This document shows positions 26,101-38,100 of a stretch of DNA of 64,000 nt, in pieces (the stretch's first letter is position 1; each line of letters begins with the position of its first letter). The notes below the pieces were generated by a model. It ran no database searches. It worked only from the letters and a program-made list of their open reading frames with translations, and was not told where the DNA came from. The translations under genes were made by a program, and so were the position numbers. Source of the stretch: Colius striatus (lineage: Eukaryota; Chordata; Aves; Coliiformes; Coliidae); the NCBI RefSeq assembly GCF_028858725.1, contig NC_084763.1:52522152-52586151 (forward strand), read 5' to 3'.

Positions 26101-29100
26101 TGCCACAGAATTCCTATGTGATGCTAGGCAAGTCGTTTAAACGAAACTTTTCCCAAGTGGTGACTAATTGATTTGAGTGCTCTGCAATTCTGGTTGCATA
26201 ATTTGAGATACTAGGGGCTTATATGCAGAAATGCTGAGGGTTTGCAGCTGCAGCTGAAGTCGATTAAAGTCTGTGCCCTGAATGTATGGAATGTTGTTTA
26301 ATAGCGAGCATTTGGAAAAATTAGATCTGAGATAAAATTAGCGCCTGAGATTACCGAAGATTTTACCTTAATCTGTGCCTCATTTTGCAGTCTATAAAAA
26401 AGGAAAGTAATGCAGGCTTGTCTCTTAAGCTATTACAGTGGCGAAGAATATTATTGATGAACTCTGATACCATTGTGATGGGCTTCAAAACAAATAACCA
26501 TAGCTCCCAAATGTGTTTGAACAGCATGCAGCTAAGAACAGATGAGGCCACACATGAACAAATGTGTGAAGAAAAGTACCGAATAGCTGCTCACTGGGTA
26601 AGCAGGCATCTTCTGTGTGTTGCATGAAGAGTGGCAGGAGTAATGACTACAGATTGTAGTTTTTTTTCAGGGAACCACTGACTTCTTCCCAAGTCTTTTT
26701 TACCTGTTCAAAATGCTCATTGTCTGTAGCATGTATTAACATCATCACAGTTCTCTTATCCCTTTCTAAATGGTAGCTGTATATTTTAGATGTAATTAAA
26801 TCTTACCTTTTAACAGTTTCATGATTTGTTAAACAAAGCTTCACTTGCTACTTTAAAAAATAAAAAAGGTACCATCCTCTTTCTTGATTCAAAGAACAAA
26901 AATAGAACTTGACAAAAGCTTTTATCCTTTTGGTCTGTTTGCCAACAGTGTGCTCTTTGTCGACATTGCCACAGGGTATACAGCTTCCACTGCTGGCATC
27001 CGCCTAAAGTTGGCTCAGAGTTTGTGTGGGATTAATTGGAAGAGGGGAGCTCAACAAGGAAAAGAACTAATTTTAGTCCCCTTCTTCCTTTCTTCCTGAT
27101 TGCTCAGTTCCTTCACCCTACAGTACATATTTCTTTTATTTTGTTCAGCGGTACTTAGTGTGACAGGTTTTTTGGTACGTTCGTTTGTTTATTTAGGCCA
27201 CTGCTGTTTTATGTTTGTGTGGTTTGGGGTTTTGGTTGGGGGTTTTCTTCCCCTTTTAAAAAAGACAAGTTATGAGAGAAGAAACTGCATCTGATGGAAT
27301 CCTTTTCATTTCTTGGATTTGATTCCATGGCCGGGGTTATGTGACAGAAGGAAATGCAGCTTTGACCTATTATTGGTGCTTGTAGGATTGCCAGTAACAA
27401 AACACTTTTTTCCATGTAGTAGCTTTCAGACTTGCAGTTTGAGTCCTCTCTACCTGTGTCAAAAGTTACCTGCAAAATATATTCTCGCTTGTCTGTTGAT
27501 CTTTCTTTTAGTCTTGAATTTATAGCTCAAAAACTTGGGGAAAACCCACATTAATATTTATTTTTGCTTTATTCAAATCCTGTGATCACAAAACTTTTTC
27601 TGTAGCTTTTGCATTTGAAATATTATACATTGTCAGTGTTTCTACTTGAAGCAGTAGGACCACAGTTTTATCTTCTGACTTTCTCTGTTATCTTTGATGC
27701 TGATAATCCTGTAATCCCATGTTGAGAGGCAAGTAAATGAATTGGTAAATAGCCACTGTCTTCTGCAGTCAGTTGGCTGAAACAGATTTCTGGTAGCATA
27801 GTTAATGGGATGTAACCTGTGGCAAGTTTTTATTGCTGCTCACTCAACTGCTGATTCTTCTTTTTCACAGGCATAGAAAGAGGCATACTTTTCCCTTTTA
27901 GTTTGGTCTTTTCTCCTTTTTCAGTATTTGTCTTGCTACCAGCTCTGCACACCCAACTTTGTAGATCCTGCAGTTGGCTATTGCTCTCTGGCCTGCACTG
28001 TACTGTTGCTTACAGACTGATGAACTATTCCTAAAATTCATGTGTCAGAAGAAAATTCTTCTTATATGTTACTTCTGCTGTTGTGACTTTGAGAGTAGGT
28101 CTTGATGGGTGGATGAGAGATGTCAGGAGGCGAATACTCTCCATACAACTGCTGCCTTTTAATATCAGTGGCTGAAAAGCTGACCTTACATTTGCCCTGC
28201 TACTTATTTTTCTCTCATGGGCAGGGGGCATTTCCCAATGTGTTTCAGTTGTGACTTTGGAGGGAATATTGAGTAAGAGTTATTATTTTGTTTCTCTCAG
28301 CCTTCTGATGGTGGTGACAGGCTATTTAACTTCCCAGCAAAAGCAAAAAAAAAGCTTGTTTTTTCTGAATTATTTTTATGTCTGTATAAAGAGAGAAGCT
28401 GCCACATACGTGTGTTTGATACCCACCGCCTTTTGTAGTGCTGAGGTTGTTGGGTACTGCACTCACCTAACTGGAGAACGTTTAAAGCAGATCAGAAGTG
28501 TTTACTTCATGCTTATCTTCTCAGTTTTCCTTCTTGTGCAGACCTGCCCTCTGTCTCTTCTAGACTTGTCTGGGTTTTCAGAGGATCTGGTTTAGCTGTA
28601 GCCTTGCTGTGGGTATTGCTGTGAGAGCAGAAGCTGGGCATGTGTTGTGCCTGTAACAATTGTTGCCCAGGCTGCTTCAGTAGGGGAATGCCCCCTTGTG
28701 AGGATGTTCTAGTTTAGGTTGAGTCTGTCTTCTGCTCTTCTTGCAGGCCAAGAGGGAGGCAGTTTATAGATCAGTATGCATTACTCTCCTACTTCCCTGA
28801 TGCAAACAATGCCTCCAAAGTGATACTGGAAGAGAAAAGCAGTAACTGCTAATGGGGAATGGCTTTATGAAAAGCAGGGAAGTGATCTTTCTGCCTGTCA
28901 GTTGGGCCTGTGTGGTTCAGTTCAAACATTTTTATTTGAAAAACATAAGAGGGCAATTCAGGGCCACAGTGTGTAACAGTATCTGCCCACAGCTGCCATA
29001 AATCTTGAGAGGTAATTATCTTCCTTAAGGATTATTTGGCTCATTCTCACTAGAAATAATGTCAGATAAGCATTTTGAGTGACCATAATACCAAATTTCC

Positions 29101-32100
29101 AGAGAACATTGCTGGGGAATGGGAAAGACTGTCTTCAAGTCAGTTCCATCACAAGCCATTGCATGTATGTGACTTTTTTTAATATGAGCATGATTTTTAA
29201 AATTTGATTTTATTTAGCTTTCAGTTGATTTTACATTTTCTGTGTGAATTTTAATTGTTGGTTCTTAATGCTAAACTTGATTTCTTTATCAAGGTACCTT
29301 TCAATATCAGCTGGCTAATTTATGGCTCATACAGACTGACATGTTTTGTGAATATTCTTTCAGGATGTTTGTGTCCCCTGCCTTCTGCCCTGGCCCTTTA
29401 TCAGATTTGACATGTTTTATGCCATCAAGCTGTGAGTTGAGATGGTCAGGCAATGCTCATGCTTTAAGCTTGCTTTGTTAGGAGCATGATAACTTTTAGT
29501 AAAGTGGTGAGCTATTGCAGTAGGTAATCTGTTATGCCTACTGGAGTTAAACAGAGATTTTTGTTAAGTTTTAGGCCGAGATGTGTCTTACGCTCAGAAA
29601 TTTTGCTGGCACTGGCATCTGCACTACAGAGTGATGGAGGGCATTCCTATATTCTTTCAAGGAGGCTATGTACTAACTCAGCAGTGAATTACTATATAGG
29701 TAGTGGCATGTTACAACCTCCCTGGGGTCTTCTGAGTCCCGAGGTAGTAATAGCTCATTAAAATGGTAGTTAATGAGTATAAAGGGATCATTATGCGACT
29801 CTTCTATGTGATGGGGTAGAGCTAAATCCTAACTAGTTCAGTAGAAAGTATTCTAAATAAGGAAGGAAGGAATTTCTTAAATGCTGCTGGTAGTTCTTTA
29901 TAAACTTAGCTATTTAAAGCAATACATTTGAAAAAAACCCATAGAAATAATTTTTTAATAAATGAATACAGTTTTATAGATGTATTTTAGGGCATTCAGA
30001 GGTATTAGTTTCCTATATAACCTCAAAGTTGCCTTAACATAGTCTGCAATGAGCATCTTTGTTAAAAAGATTCAGTGTTTTGCCTCTTCTGTTCAGTTAG
30101 GTTTAAAATAAAAGAAAATAATTTTTTCCCCTGCTAACTTAGGTTTGGTTGTTTGATGGTTTTGTTTTGTGGTAGTTATTTAGTGGGAGTTTTGTTGTGA
30201 GGTTTTTTTTAACATCTGCAGATTTCTTGACACCTTTTGCTCTATATGCCAAAAATAAGTGATGGAACAATTTCTCCTTGAGGGAGGAGGAGACTAATGT
30301 TCCCCTAATAAGGTTTTATTCACAGAAAACATAACCACCTCATGCATGAGATCTTTTTCTATGCCTTTCATTTAACTGTGGTTATTTTCTGGAGAAAGAT
30401 ATTACATATTTATCTGAACTGAAAAGTATGGATTTTGTAGCAGTGACTTGAAAACCTTGATTTCAGCAAATGCTTCATGTCTTCTTCAGACTCTGGAAGG
30501 ACAAACAAGTGCAAGACTGTAGACTCAGGTACACTTAGATCTTGAAGCTCAAATTCAGTGGATGGGATTATTTTTAAGTGTCCTTAAACTGAGAAAAATA
30601 ACACTGCTCCTACGAAATGAGGCCTTTTCAAATATTGCAGTATGGTATGGAAGCTAGGTAAACAATAGGAAAAGTAAGGTGGAAGCAAATATAAACCAAA
30701 CTAAATGAATATGTTTATAAATATATTATAATCATATGAACATATAAATATATGATTTTTGAGAGATACTTCTGCATTCTGTCATAAAGAAATGACAATT
30801 GTTGTGCATGAATACGGTTTAGTACAGCTTCCCTACTGTATCCTCATTTTGGTGTGATTGTTGCAGGAATTAAGTATGTATTTACAATTGACCAAATACA
30901 GAACATTTTTAAAGGAACAGTTTATTTTTTGAAAACTTCTGATGATATTTGTACAAATTTCTGCTTGCTTTTCTTGTTCAGTTTATTCCTTATTTTCATC
31001 TGACATTCTCAAGGAACCCTGTTATCTTTCAAGGGTAAAGCTGCTAACGGATGGAGAAAGTATTCTAAACTCAAATCATGTGGGTGATTTAGTAGCGATT
31101 ATCTGCTCCAGGGTGACTTTCTTAGTAGTTCAGAGTGGTAGTAGCAGTAGTAGTAACTGTGTAGTAGGAAAAGTAAGCTTAATACCTAGTGGTCCAAGTC
31201 TTGGAGCAGGGCTTCACGGGACATCAAATTCCTAGCAAGATGTGTTTCATGCTGCCTCATGGTACTTGCCACTCCTTTTGAAGCCCTTTTAGGTTTTGTG
31301 AAAATCTCATTGACTCTTTCTTTTCCAGCACGAGCATCTGTCATCTTCAGTGTGATGAGAGTACTGTCTTTCAGCCAGGACCTTTGAAACTACATAAACA
31401 GATGCAGTAAATCCAGTTGGGATATTTTCACAGTAATTATTAATTTGATCATCAAAAGGATACTTAAATTCTAAAATATAGCTATGTTAGTGATCTGCTA
31501 TACCCTGCTGTGACAGAACTGGTTAAATCTAAGTCATGCCTGATAAATGTATGCAAGACCTGCTTGTAAAGGAGATTTCAACAGTCTCTTCCAGTGATAC
31601 TTCCAGGAAGTTTTCCTGGTACCTTAGTGGAATCTTCCTCTGCTGTTATCTGTTACTGTTTAGCACTGATTGATGAGACAAAGCAATTACTTATTTTTTC
31701 TTTACAGTTACCTTTTACATATTTGAAGACGTTTTTTCCTTGTGTCAGTTGACTTTTCTTCAGGCATAAGTCACTCTTGTTCTTTAAGTTTCTCTGAACA
31801 AGATACTATTTTTTTTTTCCTCCCAGACCTCTTATTATTCACATTTATCTTCCAGAGAGGTTTATGTCTTTCTTTAACCACGTTATTTGAACTGGATGCA
31901 GCAATTTGCTGAGGTCTTAAAATTGCTGCATGAAATGGCACAGTTGCTCGTTGCCGTACTGCTCGTATCACAGTGGGTTGTGCTGCAGAGAAAGGCAACA
32001 TCATGCTACTGACTCATGCTCAGCTTGTGATTCACAGATCATTTCTGCCTAGCTGCTTTTTTCTGCCCTGTGTGTGTGTACTTGATGAATTCTGTCCAGA

Positions 32101-35100
32101 TGTAGACCATTAGTCTTTCACTTAGGAGATAATGTCATTTTTTTTTAAGAGCAATTCTCTAATTTGTCTGTATCTTTTAAATTTCTAGCTCTCTTTGACA
32201 ACATCTCTGTAAGTTTTCCTAGGTTAGTGTTAACTTCCAGTTTAACAGTGATTCTGTAATTCAATTTGCTGGTTAAAATACTGAGCGCCAGACAGACCTC
32301 ATAAAATCCTATTTGATACACCTTTTCATTTTTGGCAGTTAGATTATTTAACTATTCAAGGTATGATTTCTTTCGTACCTGGAAGAGACTCTTCATGATA
32401 CTCATGTTTTTGTCATTTGTTGGAAAAACGTTCCGCATTAAAAACGTTACTTATATGGTAACTGCTGGGGAAGTATGCTTTGTTTACACTTTGTTTTTAT
32501 ATTAGAGTGTGTGTGTATGAAAATATATCTGATGGATGTGTGGGGGTGTATAGGCATATAAATTAGTGTCCTTCATTGCTGATGGGACTGAGTTGCTAAT
32601 AAATAGTTAATGTTTATTCAGAAAGTTGATGCCTGTGGGGATTATTCACCATGTAAATGTTGTGTTGATACATACCGTAATGGATCAATTTTTGAGAACT
32701 TCTGTGTTGGAGATAATTGTGTTCTGTTGGCTTCTTGAATGGTTTTATAATATTTTATTTTTAGCCATACATCCTATATCTTATCTCTAATACAGCCTTT
32801 CCTCATTTTTAAGACATCAGAAGGGAGGATGATAAATACCTTTTCAAAAATAGGAAAACTTTTAGAGCTTACAAGTAAGTTAAAGATACAGTCACAAAAA
32901 AAAAGGACTGCAACAGTTCAGGTGACATGGGAATTCAGTAATTCAGCCCAAGCATTTGGGAGGGAAATAGGTTGGTTTGTTTTGTTTTGTTTCATTTTTA
33001 ATTTATTTTTATCTTTGTTTATTTTAAGACCTAAGGCTATGGTCATTAGAAATCTTCCCCCTGCCCAGTTACATTTAGGTTGAGATCTGAGAGGCAGTTA
33101 TTTAAAAAGACAGGCTAGGAAGAGAAGGTAAAGGCCTAGTGTGGATGTAGGCTTTCTGATTCTAATTTCCTTTAATTCTTTATCCTCTGGAAATAAGCTG
33201 AAAGTATACTAAAGCTGAACTGTAGCAAGAAAACTTACATAAATGATCAAATAACAGTATATATGAGGCATTACTTGTAGAGAGGGTTGAAACATGTCAG
33301 ATCCAACACTCCAAAATCTTCGCTGCCATATACTCTACAGTGGTGAGTGTGGACTGCATTCAGCTGCCCTTGGTATAGTGTCACCTCTTGTAAATCAGCT
33401 GGCTGTGCTGTATCTAGGGGCAGAGCCACTGAGCAAGCACCGCACCGTAGGAGACATTGCATTTTGCTTTCCTTGCCAACCTGGACTGTAAAAGCAGTGG
33501 TCTTTCTTTGTAGCAATTTAGTTCCTGTGAATATGCTGTAGGATATGGAAATTTGGAGGTAATATTTTTATCTGAGAGCTGTATACTGGAAATCTCTGAT
33601 GCTGTAGGCAGATTTTCAAGAGAATTCTCCAGAAACAACTTCCTTTATCCTGAAAGGGAATACACACAGGTACATCTACAACTACCTATAATTTAGAAAA
33701 ATATAGAGCACACATAAATTATGTAAACAATACATGTAATATAGAAAATGGAATTAAAATAAGTAATAATATTCCTGGGAAAACGTGTGAGATAAATAAA
33801 GGATACCTACTAATTCTTTCCTTTTGAACTACCAGAATGAAAAACTAAATGGAAATAAATTATAGCAGTAGGCAGGAATAGCTTGAATAAGGTCCTCAGT
33901 TGTTGTTTGATAACTTTTCTCCATTTGTGATTTGAAATATAATACTGAAAATGCTGATGGCTGGTGAGTGTTCTGTGTATCTCAGAGACAAAGCTCATGT
34001 TAGATCATACTTTAGGATTACACATGACAGTGTTCTCTTGGGCAATCTATTTTTTCCTAAATAATCAGTTTCTGAAAATACAAGTAAAAAAGGTAAATGG
34101 CTAAAATAGTTTCAACAGGAGAAAAGAATTACATATAAATACTGTTGTTCAAATTGGTCAAGACGTCCTAAGCCCATGTAATTGTGCACATGTGCTGAGG
34201 AGAACACTTTTTTTGGTTTCTCAAGCATGAGGCAGCAGAATTTTCATTCATTTGGTACGCTAGGCTGAAAACAAAATGTTCCTTCATTTGACACACTCTC
34301 TTGGAAACAAACATGCCAGTGAAGGGATTGTGCCAGTTATCAGAAGCTCGCAGGAATACATTGTGCTGGTTTGTATTCATTTTCATTTCATGAATTGCTT
34401 TAAAATTTAGCAACATAAAAAAGCATTAAGATACCTTTTTAGAATTATTTTTAGTTCCTGTGTATTTCCCTGCTGTGCTGTTATTCAGTTTAAATCAACG
34501 GAATGCTGTGAGACACATGGCTCGGTTTGCAGCAGAGCAGATCTCTCATCCTGCCTGGATATACTTGGAGCATTCATCTGCAGAGAAGCAGCGAATTTGA
34601 GTTTAACTCATTTTACATCCTTGATAAAGATGAGTGTCTTAGAAAGAAGTTCAATAAAAATAAAGAGTAAATTGAACAAAGGTTATGCAGCAAGAAATTT
34701 TAGGCAGAACTCAGCCAGCATCTGTTAACTATAAAAGCTCACAGATGATGCTTGGTCTTCTGGGAGAAACTTGCTTTTCTTTGCTAGAGTTATACTCTTC
34801 AGGATTGCCAGCAGGTCCTTCCCGCTTCTGGAATTCGCTACAAGACTTTATTTCCTTCATAGATGTTTTTCCAAGTACAAATTTGGCAAACTTAGGTATA
34901 CTTCATGGAACTAATCATGTCATAGGAGTTTAAATTAGGACCAGGTTGCAGTGGATGCATGTGAAGCAAATATGGGAGAGGTTCTTGTAATAGAGTTTGA
35001 TGTAGGCAAAGATTCACCTATTTCCTTGTGCTATTACTGCTGTCAGATGAGCAACCACATTAGGTATGTGTATGCCTGCTTTATGTAGCTTTTGCTTTTC

Positions 35101-38100
35101 CTCCAGATGTTACTGAGCAATTTTTGTGTGTACAAACAGCGTCCAGGTGTGATTTTAAAATTATTTTTAATGATTCCATAATAGAAAATTTTGACACTTT
35201 TCCCAAAAGGTGTTTGAGGAGACAGGGATACCTGTGATGGTGCACAGAAGATAGGTATTGCAACACTTAAGGCTCTTGGTATTGATGGTGGGAAATTTTT
35301 TGTTTGTTTCTAAGAGAGATCTGTTTACTTTTTGTTTGCCTATTTCATGGGGTTTTGTAATGGAAAAGGTACACAGTCTAGACAAATTCAAGCCATTAAC
35401 TTACACAGTTTTGGCAAAAAGCTTCCAAAGCCAGAATGACCTTTAAGCAGATATGCTGAACCAGTGAGAGTCTGTTTGGAAGATGAATCACTGCTCTATG
35501 GTTTCCACTGTAAGAATTACCTAGAGAAGGGTTGTGGAGCAATAGTGACTGTTCTTCTGTCCCCATATGAGAATGAAACGCTCAGGAGGAGTCACACTGC
35601 ATTCCTTGATGTTGCTCAAGGAATGAAGACTGTGGATATTTAATTCTCAGACTACAGTCATTTGTGTTTGATCTCTGACACTTATGGATATTAATTTTCT
35701 GTGGACTTCACATGAAAACAGCAGGTAGAAAGTGCAATGTTGCCACTGTTAGACAGACAGCTGTATCTTCTGTCCAGTTATCTGCTCCTGCTTGTTTTGT
35801 GAATTTTTGTGGGACAGCCTGTCCATGCTACAGTTTCAAATCATGGAAGGAAAATATGTGATTGTGAATTTATAAAGCTTATTTTTTGTTTCTTTTTCTG
35901 TACCATTCTGCTTCAACTTTTATGCTTAATGATTACCAAACAGAAAATAGTGACTTGGACCCCTTCTACACAAAAATTCTGAATCGAATACTTCATTGAA
36001 GAAACCATTTACATTTGAATTGCTCTTGAATAAAAAAATAGACAAAGCCCAAACACAAGAGTTATGTGTTTGATTTATCATTTGGAAAGGCTGAAAAAGG
36101 CCTCATGTATGCCTGCCTGCCCTGAGATTATTTACAGGTATAAGGTTCAAATTTGAAATACAGTCAGCTAGTTCTCTATATGGTTGTCACATATGGAAAA
36201 TTCTACAGTTATTCAGCAGCATATCAATTAAACAGTTATACTGATGTCACTCTCTTTTCACCTGTTAACAAGTGCTTGGACAAACTGTAAGTGAACAGAA
36301 ATGTGATTTCTATCTGCATATTTGGTCCTGTGGACCACACACCTTCCTATTGCTAATCAAGATAATGCCACCTATTTGAAGACATTGGCAGGCATATTTA
36401 AAACCTAAGATGAATTGAGTACATTTACTGCGTTAGAAGCAGTTGCTAAATTGTAAGCAACCTAAGTCTTGTTGTGTAACTGCATTGCACTCCAGGGAAC
36501 AATTTAGGTTTTGAATTGTATATGTTGGTAAGTGAAAACTATGTAGACATTGATTATTTTTTTTCCCCTTGACCTAATCACTGTTTGCCTATGGCAATAT
36601 CTGATATGTTATGTGTTCACCAAGAATTGTCTTGGGACCACAACGAGGTTTTTTTTAGCTTCATTAGTAATCGTAGTTACATTAGGAATAGAAGATGATG
36701 GAGTAATATATTTGTGCTCTACTACACTGTTTTTTCTGTATATCGCAAAGGTGGAAGTGAACTCTGTAGGTGGGAGTCCAAACTTGTATAGGCAAAGAAG
36801 GAGACCAAATTTGAATCTTGGTGCATTTTCAGCAAGAATTTAGTTTTTAAAAAGTGGAAGGCAAATGCTTAGGTTTTTTTTTTAATAATGTTTTGTGAAA
36901 AATTCCTCATATGTTTGTAGTCTCATGAATTTTCTTTGTAATGCTAGAGAATATGAACATGATTCTGAGTAAAGTAAAATTTAATAATGTGGTTTTCATT
37001 GTCTGAACCAAGCTGACACAAGTAAACAGTGCAAATAGTGAGAAGAATGTTTTTTTCTTCCTAGGAATCACCCTTTAGATAAAAATTTAGAAATCCAATG
37101 GAGTACCAAGACATGTATTTAAATTTTAACATGGTGTTGATTGGGGGTTGGACTAGATGATCTCTAAAGGTCCCTTCCAACCCCTACCATTCTATGATTC
37201 CTTCAAATGGTAATATTATGTGCCAATATACTTGTGGTAGTGGAAGGGATTATATGAAAAAGTATAAAGTATAAAAGATAGTACTTGTGACCTCTAGCTA
37301 GAGGTCATGTAACTAGACACATGGCACTGTTCAAGAAAGTGTTAACAATTAAAAAAATCCCATAAGAATGTGTACGTGTTTACATGTATAAGAGGCCAAA
37401 CTCTGACATTTCTTGGTATTTCTGAGAACTAATTCTAGCACAAACCACCTTTTCCTCCATTGACTTATCTACTGTGAGCATTTTTTCCAGTTATGCAGCT
37501 GACATGATCAGTTTGTATTTCAGCTTAAAGAATTCATTTTGCATTGTCTTTTAATACAAGTGCTTGTATTCTGCTTTGTTTTTCAAGATATACATGATGG
37601 AGTACTGCATTTTTTCCTCTTGAACAGCAGTGACTCATACAAAAGTAGGCTTAGATGCTACATGTGGAAGTGATTGCTGTTGTTGCAGTGCGTGTGGTTC
37701 TCAGCTTGTAAGATCTGTTAACTGGAAACGGGTGTGTAAAGAGATGTTCAACCCTCAAATATGAATGGGACAGTATCACTTTGAAAAGTTGGCTATCAAG
37801 AAATAGTGATGCGTTTGGTGTTCATATCTCCATAACTGAGACAGTGTGGCAGGGACATTTGCCTTAATTGGTGGCAAAACTGACCAACCTTATGAGGAAA
37901 GACTGAGGGAGCTGGGACTCTTCAGCTTGGAGAAGACTGAGGGGTGACCTCATTAATGTTTACAAATACATAAAGGGTGGGTGTCAGGAGGATGGAGCCA
38001 GGCTGTTCTCAATGATAGCCAATGACAGGACAAGGGGCAATGGGTATAAGCTGGAACATAAGAGGTTCCAAAGAAATATGAGGAAGAATTTCTTTACTGT

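Larger units (their letters stand above)
26598..37140 (+). other. DNAJC1: Intron 1, third part
   Basis: About 10.5 kb of AT-rich intron. A G/T-rich tract lies at 27221-27242, a (GTA)n-like repeat at 31136-31155, and AT-rich near-palindromic sequence at 30710-30760. The open frames here (up to 114 codons at 28251-28595) show no recognised domain. No further transposon recognised. Confidence 0.55.
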
